Notes under the pieces: model-generated
What the model was told of the DNA's origin: nothing
Databases searched by the model: none
Seen by the model: the letters and a program-made list of their open reading frames with translations, nothing else
From: CAYNKA01 sp964397655
Lineage (GTDB): Bacteria; Spirochaetota; Spirochaetia; DTKZ01
DNA: 64,000 bases
Assembly: GCA_964397655.1 (NCBI GenBank)
Contig: CAYNKA010000002.1
Location: forward strand, 62,001 to 126,000
Reading direction: 5' to 3'
In this document: in pieces, positions 34,427 to 45,795 of the stretch
Layout of the letters: every line of letters starts with the position of its first letter
Position numbering within the stretch: position 1 is the stretch's first letter
Position numbers and translations under genes: made by a program

Positions 34427-36531
34427 GCGACGTCAAGAAAACCCTTCAAGGAAAAAGCGTCGTCATCCGCGACATCCGGGACGACGACGCGCTGTGCGTT
34501 TTCGTAAAACGATCGACCATTTCGCGCGGACGCGTCCTTCGCGTCGTCCTGCCCGATCTTCCCGCCGGAGTCTTCGCCGTCAAGGCGGAGGACGTACCCG
34601 GAAAGAATTCGGTCACGGTGGACGGCGTGGACGTCCGGGTCCTGGCGTCCGACGAGATACGGTACTTCGGCGAACCCATCCTGCTCCTTGCAGGCAGGGA
34701 CGAGGAAGAACTCGAAGCGCTCGCGGAAGACGTCGTCGTGGAATACGAGCAGGAGGAGCCCTATCTCTCCTTCGAAATGCCTCGCGAGGATCGCGTCGCG
34801 CGCAGCCGGGAAATAGAGAGGGGAAGACCCGATGCGGCCTTCAAGGAGGCCGAGAAGGTGGTCTCCGCGGAAGTCTCCACGGGAATCCAGGAACATTTCT
34901 ACAGCGAACCTCACGCGGCCTACGCCGCATGGGAAAACGAGGTGTCGACGCTCAGGGTGACGTGCTCCACGCAGTGGCCGCATCACGTGCACAGGACCAT
35001 AGCCGATGTCCTCGCCATCCCGAGCGAAATAGTCGCGGTCGTCGTGCCCGAGGAACCCGACCTCGCGCTGGACGGAAAGCTCTGGTATCCCTCCCTCATC
35101 GCGGCCCATGCCGCTCTCGTCGCCTGGGTCACGAAGAAGAACGTGAAGCTCGCCCCGGGCCGGGAGGAGGACTTCCTCTACTCGCCGAAGCGGGCGCCCG
35201 TCGATTTCAAATTGAGGGCGGGGCTCGACAGGGAAGGCAGGATCCTCGTTCTGGAAGCGGCGATCCTCGTCAACATGGGGGCCTACCCCATTTTCGCGGG
35301 AGAAATCCTGGACAGAACCGTTCTCGGCGTCCTCGGCGGCTACTCCTGCCCCAATCTCAGGATCAGGGCCCTCGCCCTCGTCACCGACCTGCCTCCGCTC
35401 GGGCCCTTTTCCGGCATGGGCGAGGCAGCGGGCCTCTTCGCCGCCGAGACCTTCTCGGAGAAGCTGCGCGAGGCAGCGGAGATTCCTCCGCTCGCGTGGA
35501 AGTCGAAAAACCTCATCTCGAAGGACAGGCCGGGAATCTTCGGGGAACCTTCGAAGCATTTCATTCCCGACCCGGCGATACTCGAACGGGCCTCCGCGAT
35601 CTCCGATTTTTCGCGCAAGAACGCGGTTTTCGAACTCGCGAAGAAGCGCAGGACGGCCGACCTTCCCGCGGTGGAAGCTCCGAGGGGCATAGGACTCGCG
35701 CTCGGCTTCCAGGGTTCCTGCTTCCTCGGGGGCCGGGAATTCGGCGAAAACGCCGGGGTCACCCTCCGCCTCGACACCGAGGGAAGGGTCCGACTCTCGG
35801 CGGCGGCCGTGCCAGGAAGCCGCTCACTCCACGAGATATGGAAGCGGATCGTCGGAGAATCCCTCGGCGTGCCGGAGGTCCGGATAGACCCCGTCGATAC
35901 CATGGAGTCGGGGGATTTGGGGCCCTCCACCCTGTCCCGCAACATCACCCAGACTACGAAACTCATCGAGGACTGCTGCCAGCTCATCAAGAAGAAGCGT
36001 TTCCGCAGCCCACTCCCCCTGAGTGCGTCGAAGACGCTCCACGTCCCGCGGAATCCTTCCTGGGACGAGAAGAGCTTCATCGGTGACCCCTTCTTCGCCA
36101 TGGCCTGGGCCGCGGCCGTGGTCGAGGTCCGATTCGACGTCTTGGGATCGGTCCACGCGATAACCGGCATCTGGATCGTCGCGGACGGCGGCTCGATCCT
36201 CGACGCTGCCGAAGCGCGCCGGACCATAGAGAGGGGCATCGGCCAGGCCCTGGGCTGGACGTTCCTGGAGAAGGTCTCATTCGAGGACGGCCGAATCCCG
36301 GAAAGCCAGGCGGCGAGCTACCGCATCCCCTCCACTCAGGACGTGCCGACCCCGGTCGTGGAGTTCATCGGTTCCGGCGGGAAAAAACCGGTGAAGGGCA
36401 TCGGAGACCTCGCCCTTTCGTGCGTCCCTGCGGCCTATGCCGCGGCCCTCTACCAGGCCACGGGAAGCCTGCCGTCGCGGATTCCCATTCCCTTCGACTT
36501 CGCGTCGAGGGGCGAGGAAGGCAAACCATGA
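34423..36531 (+). CDS. Xanthine dehydrogenase-family molybdopterin-binding subunit (divergent active site)
   Basis: The 702-residue protein has the hammerhead region (LRVVLPDLPAGVFAVKAEDVP), the EHFYSEPHAAYA segment (about 160-171) and STQWPHHV (about 185-192), so it belongs to the large subunit of the xanthine oxidase family. Three active-site motifs deviate. Where GGGFGGK is normal the sequence is ALDGKLW (about 214-220), the RGFG site reads SGMGEA (about 328-333), and the catalytic GE near the end reads GIGDLAL (about 658-664), that is, Asp for Glu. It may use another substrate, carry a modified cofactor site or be catalytically weak. Its 161- and 287-residue partners are encoded next, with overlaps, so it probably forms a three-subunit complex. 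Confidence 0.7.
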   Translation: MSDVKKTLQGKSVVIRDIRDDDALCVFVKRSTISRGRVLRVVLPDLPAGVFAVKAEDVPGKNSVTVDGVDVRVLASDEIRYFGEPILLLAGRDEEELEALAEDVVVEYEQEEPYLSFEMPREDRVARSREIERGRPDAAFKEAEKVVSAEVSTGIQEHFYSEPHAAYAAWENEVSTLRVTCSTQWPHHVHRTIADVLAIPSEIVAVVVPEEPDLALDGKLWYPSLIAAHAALVAWVTKKNVKLAPGREEDFLYSPKRAPVDFKLRAGLDREGRILVLEAAILVNMGAYPIFAGEILDRTVLGVLGGYSCPNLRIRALALVTDLPPLGPFSGMGEAAGLFAAETFSEKLREAAEIPPLAWKSKNLISKDRPGIFGEPSKHFIPDPAILERASAISDFSRKNAVFELAKKRRTADLPAVEAPRGIGLALGFQGSCFLGGREFGENAGVTLRLDTEGRVRLSAAAVPGSRSLHEIWKRIVGESLGVPEVRIDPVDTMESGDLGPSTLSRNITQTTKLIEDCCQLIKKKRFRSPLPLSASKTLHVPRNPSWDEKSFIGDPFFAMAWAAAVVEVRFDVLGSVHAITGIWIVADGGSILDAAEARRTIERGIGQALGWTFLEKVSFEDGRIPESQAASYRIPSTQDVPTPVVEFIGSGGKKPVKGIGDLALSCVPAAYAAALYQATGSLPSRIPIPFDFASRGEEGKP

Positions 36532-37013
36532 GAGTGACCTTCACCCTGAACGGCACGGAGGTCGCGGCCGATGCTGCTCCCGGCAAGCGGCTTCTTTCCG
36601 TGCTTCGAGACGATTTCGACCTGACGAGCCTGAAGGGCAGCTGTCTCCAAGGCCGTTGCGGACTCTGCTCGGTGCTCGTGGACGGGGATCTCGTGCCGTC
36701 CTGCATGGTCCCGGCATTCTCGGTCTTCAGGAGAAACGTGGTCACCATGGAGGGTTTCAGGAAGACGGAAGAATACCGCGACGTGGAGAGGGGGTTCCTT
36801 CAGGCGGGAGTGTCCCCCTGCGGGTCCTGCGCCTCGGCGAAGGTCCTGACCGCCCATGTCCTTCTGCTCGAGGACCCGAATCCCCAGGAGTCGGCGATCA
36901 GGAAGGCCTTCTCCGGCATCCGGTGCCGATGCACCGTCGCCTCGATCCTCGTGGAAGGCGTGAAGGCCGCCTCCAACATCAGGAGAATCCGGAGCCATGG
37001 CAGAAAAATATGA
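36528..37013 (+). CDS. 2Fe-2S subunit of a molybdenum hydroxylase
   Basis: The 161-residue protein matches the small subunit of xanthine dehydrogenase/CO dehydrogenase-type enzymes. The first [2Fe-2S] site is CLQGRCGLC with a further Cys in VPSCM (about residues 39-65). The second is CGSC followed by RCRC (about 100-130). The start at 36528 is chosen because it overlaps the upstream stop by 4 bp (ATGA) and has GAGGAAGG upstream; an upstream open frame belongs to the large-subunit gene. It passes electrons from the molybdenum site to FAD in the neighbouring subunit. Confidence 0.88.
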   Translation: MRVTFTLNGTEVAADAAPGKRLLSVLRDDFDLTSLKGSCLQGRCGLCSVLVDGDLVPSCMVPAFSVFRRNVVTMEGFRKTEEYRDVERGFLQAGVSPCGSCASAKVLTAHVLLLEDPNPQESAIRKAFSGIRCRCTVASILVEGVKAASNIRRIRSHGRKI

Positions 37014-37860
37014 ACTGACGAAGGTCTACTACCCGACCTCGCTGAACGACCTTCTCGCCCTCGCCCACTCGAAGCCGAAGGCCGTCGTCTTTTCGGGGGG
37101 GACCTACCTGCTCAGGAACCAGGGCTCGCGCTCATTCAGGCTGCCCGAAACAGTCATCGCGCTCCACACGGTCGAGGAACTCCGAAGAATCGGAAGAACC
37201 GAGGCGAGAATCGACGTGGGGGCGGCCGCGACCATCGAACACATCCTCAAGACAGGCAGGAAGATGCTGCCGAAGATCCTGGTCGACACCCTGGAAGGGA
37301 TCGCTCCGCCGGGGCTCCGGGGCCTGGCGACGCTCGGGGGGAACGTCTGCGTCCGCGAGCGGTCCATGACGAGCCATGCGACGCTCCACATCCTCGACGC
37401 CCGTCTCGAATTCCGCCGTCCGTCGGGCGGCCGGTGGATCCCCGTGACGAGGATACGCACTCCGGAGGGAATTCTCGCGATCGAGCCGGGAGAAGTCCTC
37501 ACCAGGATCAGGCTGCCGCTGGAACCCTGGAACGTGCAGTATTTCAGTCGGACGGGTTCGAGCCCCTACGCCGACGCCCCGGATTCGCTCTCCTTCTCCG
37601 CGGTCGCGCGTACCGGCCGCGGCATCGTCGGGGACGTCAGGTTCGCCGTGGCCTCCCACCTCCCGGTCATCTATCGCAACCGCGACCTGGAAACGACGAT
37701 CATCGGCAGAAAGCTGCCCTTGAACCGCAAGGACATATCCGCCTTCCTCGCTCTCCTCGAAGCGAACATCGAGGACAATGGGTACGCTCTTTCCCCCGCC
37801 CAGACGGACAAAGCGGTCTTCCTCGTAAAATCCCTGCTCGAGGGGCTTCCCGCCGACTGA
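36997..37860 (+). CDS. FAD-binding subunit of a molybdenum hydroxylase
   Basis: The 287-residue protein resembles the CoxM/XdhB family. The FAD-pyrophosphate motif VVFSGGTYLLRNQ lies at about 30-42 and TLGGNVC at about 112-118. The length is normal. It overlaps the 2Fe-2S gene by 17 bp and closes the operon, 75 bp before dnaE. The order molybdenum-FeS-FAD is a common variant in bacteria. Confidence 0.87.
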   Translation: MAEKYELTKVYYPTSLNDLLALAHSKPKAVVFSGGTYLLRNQGSRSFRLPETVIALHTVEELRRIGRTEARIDVGAAATIEHILKTGRKMLPKILVDTLEGIAPPGLRGLATLGGNVCVRERSMTSHATLHILDARLEFRRPSGGRWIPVTRIRTPEGILAIEPGEVLTRIRLPLEPWNVQYFSRTGSSPYADAPDSLSFSAVARTGRGIVGDVRFAVASHLPVIYRNRDLETTIIGRKLPLNRKDISAFLALLEANIEDNGYALSPAQTDKAVFLVKSLLEGLPAD

Positions 37861-37899
37861 CGTCCGAATCCGGCGTCCCTTTTCCGAAAAGCCCGTCCC

Positions 37900-37929
37900 T
37901 TGGCAAAAAGCTGCCACATGGGTTAAGAT
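37900..37929 (+). promoter_or_regulatory. Putative dnaE promoter giving a leaderless mRNA
   Basis: TTGGCA (37900-37905) and TAAGAT (37924-37929) are separated by 18 bp. The GTG start codon at 37936 lies 6 nt after the -10, where transcription would begin. A 5-bp inverted repeat, TGGCA(N6)TGCCA at 37901-37916, overlaps the -35, and could be a binding site for a repressor. Confidence 0.5.
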
Positions 37930-37935
37930 TTCTCC

Positions 37936-40900
37936 GTGCCCGAATTCGTTCATCTCCACAACCACTCGGACTACAGTCTCCTCGACGGGGCGGCCTCCGT
38001 GGACAAGCTGGTGGCCAGGGCCGTCGAGCTCGGAATGAAGCATCTCGCCCTCACCGACCACGGAAACATGTTCGGCGCCCTGAAATTCTACCACACCTGC
38101 AGGAAGAACGGCGTCAATCCGCTCGTCGGCTGCGAATTCTACGTCGCGCCGAATTCCCGTCACATCAAGACGGGCACGGAATCGGGCAACAAATACCACC
38201 ATCTCGTCATGATCGCGAAGAACGCCGTCGGGTACGCGAACCTCATCAGGCTCGTGTCCGCGAGCTACGTCGAGGGGTTCTACTACAAGCCGAGGATCGA
38301 CGACGAGCTCATCCTGAAGCACCACGAGGGGATCATCGCGAGCAGCGCCTGCCTCGCGGGCGAGATCCCCGGCCTCGTCGTCCAGAGGCAGGCCGACGCC
38401 GCGGCGAAAAAGGCGGGTTTCTATTCCGAGGTCTTCGGAAAGGGCAACTTCTATCTCGAACTCCAGGACCACGGGATCCCCGAGCAGAAGGTCGCGAACA
38501 GGGGCGTCGTCGAGATCGCGAAGCGCCTCGACCTCCCGCTCGTCGCCACCAACGACATCCACTACGTGAACCGCGACGACGCCCTCGCACAGGACATCCT
38601 CCTCTGCATAGGAACGGGGAAGAAGAAGAACGAAGAGCACCGCATGCGCTTCGACGCCCAGGAATTCTACCTGAAGACTCCCGAGGAGATGGCGAGGATC
38701 TTCGGCGAGATTCCCGACGCGCTGAGCCGCACCCTGGAAGTGGCGGAGAAATGCGATCTATCCATCGACCTTCCCGGCCCGCTCCTCCCGGACTACGAGA
38801 TCCCGGAGGAATTCGCCACGCCCGAGGACTACCTCCGGCACATCGCGACGGAAGGCCTGAAGAGGCGCTACCCCGTGGTCACGAACGAACTCAGGGCACG
38901 GCTCGACTACGAACTGGACGTAATCATCAAGATGAATTTCACCGGGTACTTCCTCATCGTCTGGGACTTCATCAACTACGCCAAGGAGCACGGGATTCCG
39001 GTGGGCCCCGGCCGAGGCTCGGGCGCTGGATCTCTCGTCGCCTACTCCATGCGCATCACCGACATCGATCCCATCCGGTACAACCTGCTCTTCGAGCGCT
39101 TCCTCAACCCGGAACGGAAGTCCATGCCCGACTTCGACGTGGACTTCTGCCAGGAACGCCGGCAGGAGGTCATCGACTACGTCACCCGAAAGTACGGTAA
39201 GGACCGGGTCGGCCAGATCATCACCTTCGGCACGCTCAAGGCGAAGGCCGTCATCAAGGACGTGGCGAGGGTCCTGGACATCCCCTTCGCCGAGGCGAAC
39301 GACATCGCGAAGCTCGTCCCGGAAGATCCCAAGATGACGCTCAAGAAGGCATTCGAGGCGGAACCCAAGCTCCGGGAACTCGAGGGCAAGGGAGGCCTGT
39401 ACCGGGAGCTCGTGGATACGAGCCGCAGGCTCGAGGGGCTTTCCCGCCACGCCTCCACGCACGCGGCGGGCATCGTCATCGGCAAGACCGAACTCACCGA
39501 TTACGTCCCGCTCTACCGCGACCCCAAGACCGGTGCCATCAACACCCAGTTCACCATGGAGCAGCTCGAGGAATGCGGTCTCGTCAAGATGGACTTCCTC
39601 GGCCTCAAGACGCTCACCCTCATCAAGAACACCGAGGACCTCATCAGGAAGCGCATCCCGGATTTCGACATGAACCGGATCCCCGACGACGACAAGGCAA
39701 CCTACGACATGCTCGGCGAGGGAAGGAGCGCGTGCGTGTTCCAGTTCGAGAGCCAGGGCATGCAGGGAGTCCTCAAGCGTGCGAAGCCCGCTACCATCGA
39801 GGAACTCATAGCCTTGAACGCCCTGTACCGTCCGGGACCGATGGATTTCATAGACCAGTTCATCGACTCCAAGTGGGGAAGGACCCCCATCAAGTATCCG
39901 CTTCCCGAGCTCGAGCCAATCCTGAAGGAGACCTATGGGGTCATCGTGTACCAGGAGCAGGTCATGCAGGTGGCCCAGAAGGTCGCAGGCTACAGCCTCG
40001 GCCAGGCCGACCTGCTCCGGAGGGCCATGGGCAAGAAGAAGCCCGAGATCCTCGCGAAGGAGGAGATCCCCTTCATCGAGGGGGCGGTCAAGCTGGGCTA
40101 TTCCAAGGAAAAAGCGAAGGAGATCTTCGAGCTCCTCGTCCCCTTCGCCGGCTACGGCTTCAACAAGTCCCACGCGGCCGCCTACTCCGTGCTCGCCTAT
40201 CAGACGGCCTACCTCAAGGCCAACTATCCCGCGGAGTTCATGGCGGCGAACCTCACGAACGAAATCTCCTCGCCCGACAAGCTCACGGAGTACATCGGGG
40301 TCACGAAGGAACTCGGGATCGAGCTCCTCCCCCCGGACATCAACCTTTCCGAGAAGTACTTCACGGTCGTGGACGGCAGGATCCTCTACGGCTTCATGGG
40401 GGTCAAGAACGTTGGAAGCGCCGCGGTGGACGAGATCCTCAGGGCCCGGAACGAGGGCGGCAAATTCTCCTCCTTCTTCGACTTCCTCGAACGCGTCGAC
40501 CTCAAGACCATCAACCGCAAGGTGCTGGAAACCGGCGTCCAATGCGGGCTCTTCGATTCCCTGGAAAAGAACAGGGCGAAGCTCTTCGTGAACCTGGACA
40601 AGATGCTCGACTTCGCGATCCGGAAGAAGGAGAGCCGGAAATACGGCCAGGCATCCCTCTTCGACTCCTCGGGCGAAGTCGAGTTCAGGGAGCCGGTCCT
40701 CGAAGACACGCCGGACTGGCCGGAGCTCGAGCACCTCAAGAACGAGAAGGAGCTGCTCGGCTTCTATTTTTCCGGTCATCCCATGGACAAGTACCGGAAA
40801 ATCTGGGAGAAGGCGGTCACCCTCGACCTGTCCAAACCCGACCGGGCGAGCCCGGACAAATCCTACAACCTGATAGGCATGATCAAGAGCATCAGGACCA

Positions 40901-41361
40901 TCTTCACGAAAAAAGGGACGAAGATGGCCTTCGCCCTGCTCGAGGATTTCAGGGGCGGCATCGAACTCGTCATCTTCACCGCCGCCTACGAGAAATACCA
41001 GTCGAAGCTCGTCGAGGACACGGTGGTCGCGGTCACCGGCAAGGTGGACCTTTCGCGGGACGATCCGAAATTCCTCGTCGACGATTTCAAGGAGCCCGAA
41101 GCGCTCGACGCGAAGGAAACGTCTGGCGAGGTTCACGTCAGGATCGCCGGAGACGTGCATCGCGAGGAGGATTTCTACCAGCTCCGGTCCTTCTTCGTCG
41201 GGCATCCCGGCCCCTGCTCGCTCTTCCTGCACATGGACGGAAAGGAAGGCGAACCGGAGCGGATCGTGAAGGCGTCGTCGCAGATATCGCTTTCCTCCAA
41301 GGACGAAATCCTGAAACGGATCCTCGAGTACCCCTTCGTCGTGGAGGTTTGGAAGCAATGA
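37936..41361 (+). CDS. dnaE: DNA polymerase III alpha subunit
   Basis: The 1141-residue protein is the replicative polymerase catalytic subunit of DnaE type. The N-terminal PHP domain starts FVHLHNHSDYSLLDG (residues 4-18), so the GTG at 37936 is the correct start by homology. The catalytic aspartates sit in MPDFDVDFCQERR (about 396-408). LTDHGNMFG and PGRGSGAGSLVAY (about 357-369) are also characteristic. A helix-hairpin-helix and an OB-fold domain follow towards the C-terminus (about 985-1060, YNLIGMIKSIRT). It is an essential gene. No Shine-Dalgarno is seen and the mRNA is likely leaderless. Confidence 0.97.
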   Translation: MPEFVHLHNHSDYSLLDGAASVDKLVARAVELGMKHLALTDHGNMFGALKFYHTCRKNGVNPLVGCEFYVAPNSRHIKTGTESGNKYHHLVMIAKNAVGYANLIRLVSASYVEGFYYKPRIDDELILKHHEGIIASSACLAGEIPGLVVQRQADAAAKKAGFYSEVFGKGNFYLELQDHGIPEQKVANRGVVEIAKRLDLPLVATNDIHYVNRDDALAQDILLCIGTGKKKNEEHRMRFDAQEFYLKTPEEMARIFGEIPDALSRTLEVAEKCDLSIDLPGPLLPDYEIPEEFATPEDYLRHIATEGLKRRYPVVTNELRARLDYELDVIIKMNFTGYFLIVWDFINYAKEHGIPVGPGRGSGAGSLVAYSMRITDIDPIRYNLLFERFLNPERKSMPDFDVDFCQERRQEVIDYVTRKYGKDRVGQIITFGTLKAKAVIKDVARVLDIPFAEANDIAKLVPEDPKMTLKKAFEAEPKLRELEGKGGLYRELVDTSRRLEGLSRHASTHAAGIVIGKTELTDYVPLYRDPKTGAINTQFTMEQLEECGLVKMDFLGLKTLTLIKNTEDLIRKRIPDFDMNRIPDDDKATYDMLGEGRSACVFQFESQGMQGVLKRAKPATIEELIALNALYRPGPMDFIDQFIDSKWGRTPIKYPLPELEPILKETYGVIVYQEQVMQVAQKVAGYSLGQADLLRRAMGKKKPEILAKEEIPFIEGAVKLGYSKEKAKEIFELLVPFAGYGFNKSHAAAYSVLAYQTAYLKANYPAEFMAANLTNEISSPDKLTEYIGVTKELGIELLPPDINLSEKYFTVVDGRILYGFMGVKNVGSAAVDEILRARNEGGKFSSFFDFLERVDLKTINRKVLETGVQCGLFDSLEKNRAKLFVNLDKMLDFAIRKKESRKYGQASLFDSSGEVEFREPVLEDTPDWPELEHLKNEKELLGFYFSGHPMDKYRKIWEKAVTLDLSKPDRASPDKSYNLIGMIKSIRTIFTKKGTKMAFALLEDFRGGIELVIFTAAYEKYQSKLVEDTVVAVTGKVDLSRDDPKFLVDDFKEPEALDAKETSGEVHVRIAGDVHREEDFYQLRSFFVGHPGPCSLFLHMDGKEGEPERIVKASSQISLSSKDEILKRILEYPFVVEVWKQ

Positions 41362-41377
41362 AAAGAGAGGAAATCGC

Positions 41378-41971
41378 ATGATGAGCTTCGTATTACGACT
41401 CTTGAGCACGATGATCCTGCTGTACATCCTCGCCATCTTCGTCCGCATCATCCTGACGTGGTTCCAGGGGCCCTATCCGCAGGGCAGGCCGCTTTACCAT
41501 CTCACGAGGATCACGGATCCCTATCTCAACTATTTCAAGAGGTTCACCTTCCTCCGCATCGGCCAATTCGACTTCTCGCCCGTTGCGGCCCTCATCCTGC
41601 TTTCCATGGTGAGCAACGTCCTCCAGTCCCTCGCCCTGTACGGGAAGATCACCATCGGCATCATCCTCGCCCTGCTCGTTTCGATGGTCTGGTCCGCGAT
41701 CGCCTTCTTCCTCGTCCTGTTCCTCGTTCTGATCGTCGCGAGGATCGTCGGGATGCTCGCGGGAGCGAATTACACGAGCCCGCTCTGGCGCACGCTGGAC
41801 CTCATCCTGAATCCGGTCCTCATTCCGGTGTCGAAATTCTTCATGGGCGGGAAAACCACCACGTACCTGAAGGGACTCCTCATCGGCGGCGCCGCCTTCC
41901 TGGGCCTCAGGATCCTGGGCGGCTTCATCGTAGACCGAATCACGGCGATTCTCGAGCGGCTTCCCTTCTGA
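41378..41971 (+). CDS. YggT family membrane protein
   Basis: The 197-residue protein contains two similar halves of the YGGT type, each with hydrophobic helices and a DP-containing turn: ITDPYLNYFKRF at about 49-60 and LDLILNPVLIPVSKF at about 140-154. Several membrane helices are evident (about 5-25, 65-90, 95-125, 165-185). YggT proteins are linked to osmotic stress and cell division in other bacteria but have no firm molecular role. It starts 17 bp after dnaE, has GAGAGG before the ATG, and is 5 bp from recG. The adjacent ATG at 41381 is an equally plausible start. Confidence 0.82.
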   Translation: MMSFVLRLLSTMILLYILAIFVRIILTWFQGPYPQGRPLYHLTRITDPYLNYFKRFTFLRIGQFDFSPVAALILLSMVSNVLQSLALYGKITIGIILALLVSMVWSAIAFFLVLFLVLIVARIVGMLAGANYTSPLWRTLDLILNPVLIPVSKFFMGGKTTTYLKGLLIGGAAFLGLRILGGFIVDRITAILERLPF

Positions 41972-41975
41972 CGCC

Positions 41976-44023
<2,048 letters not shown>

Positions 44024-44027
<4 letters not shown>

Positions 44028-44569
44028 GAATCACCGGAGGATCCCTCGGCGGAAGAACGATCGCGGTCGCCAAGGGGGACCTGGAAATACGGCCCGCGAT
44101 GGACATGATGCGGGAATCGGTCTTCGCGATCCTCGGAGGAACCCTGGGGGGGGCGACCTTCCTCGACCTCTTCAGCGGATCGGGCATCGTGGGAATCGAG
44201 GCCTATTCGAGGGGTGCGTCGGAAGTGGTCCTCGTGGAGAAGGACCCGGCGAAACGGAGGACGCTCCTCGGGAACGCGGAACTCGCGGAGGGGCACGCGA
44301 AGGTCCGCATCATGCCGGTCGAGCGTTACCTGAAATACGGCAAGGAAGGCCCCTTCGACTTCGTGTTCATTGATCCCCCCTTCCCCTACCGGTTCAAGAG
44401 GGAACTCCTCGAGATGCTCGAAGCGTCCTCCCTGCTCGCGGAAACAGGCATTGCGATGATCCACTCGCCCCGCGAGGACGAGCTCCCGGAGATCGTCGGC
44501 AGGCTCCGCATGACGGATCTCAGGAAATACGGACGTTCCATCGTGAGGTTCTATGCGTTATTCCGATAG
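44024..44569 (+). CDS. rsmD: 16S rRNA (guanine(966)-N(2))-methyltransferase
   Basis: The 181-residue protein begins MRITGGSLGGR, the typical start of RsmD. It has an RPAMDMMRESVFAIL region, the SAM-binding FLDLFSGSGIVGIEA (about 46-60) and the catalytic FIDPPFPY (DPPF motif, about 111-118). It methylates G966 of 16S rRNA. Overlap with recG (ATGA) suggests cotranslation. Confidence 0.94.
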
Positions 44570-44604
44570 CGCCCTCGCTCCGCCCAATCTTCACCGCTCC
44601 GACC

Positions 44605-44633
44605 TTGCACGGCTCACGGCTTGCTGTTATTAT
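44605..44633 (+). promoter_or_regulatory. Putative promoter of hisZGB
   Basis: TTGCAC (44605-44610) and TATTAT (44628-44633, 5 of 6 consensus) are separated by 17 bp. Transcription would start near 44640, leaving a leader of about 30 nt with AAGGAG at 44655-44660. Confidence 0.55.
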
Positions 44634-44670
44634 TGACCGAACAGATAGGAATACAAGGAGTCCTCCTTCC

Positions 44671-45795
44671 GTGAATCTTAAAACCCGAGCGTTCCTCCAG
44701 CTGCCCCAGGGCGCGGAAAGTTTTTACCTCGATGAGGCCCAGCGGCACGAAGAGATACTCGAGGAACTCAGGGGATTGTATTATTCCTGGGGTTATCTGC
44801 CCGTGAAGACCCCGGTTTTCGATTTTTACGACATCTACCGCCCCCTCCTCGACGCCGGCGCGAAGGAGAAGATCTACCGCCTCATCGACCGCGAGGGCGA
44901 CCTCCTCATGCTCCGATCCGACGTCACGCTCTTCCTCGCGAAGCAGATGGGCACCATCCTCTCGGGCGAGGACCTCCCCCTCCGGCTCTGGTACGCAGAC
45001 ACGATCCTCCGGCATCAGGACGCCGAGGACATATCCAAGAACGAGTTCTTCCAGGTAGGGGCCGAACTCATCGGGAAGAAGGGCGCCTACGCGGACCTCG
45101 AGGTTCTCATGATGCTCGTGAAATCGCTCGAGAAGGCGGGATTGAAGGACTATTACATCCATCTGGGATCGCGTGAAATCTTCGACCGCTGCTTCGCAGG
45201 CATTTCCGAGGAGCGCAAGAAGGCCCTGCTCGGGGCCATCGGCCTCAGGGACGGAGCCGCGGTCGGAAACGTCTTCCGCGACATCGGGGTCGGCCCGAAG
45301 GTTGCGGACTTCCTGCTCCGCTTCTTCCGGTACATCGGGGACGCCGACGGTCTCGCGGCGCTCAGCGGGGAGGGCGCGAAGCAAGGCCATCTCTCGAAGG
45401 ACGTCATCGCCTCGGTCTCCTACCTCTCGTCGATCTGGGAGGAACTCGTGAAGACCGGCGTCTCCGGCCTTTTCCGCATTGACCTATCCGAGGTGGGCGG
45501 GCAGCCGTACTACACCGGCCTCGTCTTCCAGGCCTTCAAGGAGGGCGTCGACTCGGCCTTCGCCTCGGGAGGCAGGTACGACGAGCTTCTCGCCCGCTAC
45601 GGCGTGAACGCGCCCTCGGCCGGCTTCTCCATCATGCTCAGGAAGATCGAGTCCCTCGTCGCCGACGGGAGAGACGCCGCGGCCGAGGAACCCTTCGAGG
45701 CCGCGGGAAAGAGCTTCGCCGAGGCCTTCGAAGCAGCGGAACGGGCCAGAAGGAGCGGCCGGGTCGCACGTATCGAAGGAGAGCCCCATGCCTGA
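44671..45795 (+). CDS. hisZ: ATP phosphoribosyltransferase regulatory subunit HisZ
   Basis: The 374-residue protein resembles a histidyl-tRNA synthetase catalytic core lacking the anticodon domain. It begins near LQLPQGAESFYLDEAQ and contains YLPVKTPVFDFYD, LMLRSDVTLFLAKQ (about 91-104) and SGGRYDELLARYG. It lacks the tRNA-charging motifs of HisRS, as expected for HisZ. It is the regulatory partner of the short HisG that follows, catalysing the first step of histidine synthesis together. The GTG at 44671 is the start, with AAGGAG 10 nt upstream. It overlaps hisG by 8 bp. Confidence 0.9.
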   Translation: MNLKTRAFLQLPQGAESFYLDEAQRHEEILEELRGLYYSWGYLPVKTPVFDFYDIYRPLLDAGAKEKIYRLIDREGDLLMLRSDVTLFLAKQMGTILSGEDLPLRLWYADTILRHQDAEDISKNEFFQVGAELIGKKGAYADLEVLMMLVKSLEKAGLKDYYIHLGSREIFDRCFAGISEERKKALLGAIGLRDGAAVGNVFRDIGVGPKVADFLLRFFRYIGDADGLAALSGEGAKQGHLSKDVIASVSYLSSIWEELVKTGVSGLFRIDLSEVGGQPYYTGLVFQAFKEGVDSAFASGGRYDELLARYGVNAPSAGFSIMLRKIESLVADGRDAAAEEPFEAAGKSFAEAFEAAERARRSGRVARIEGEPHA

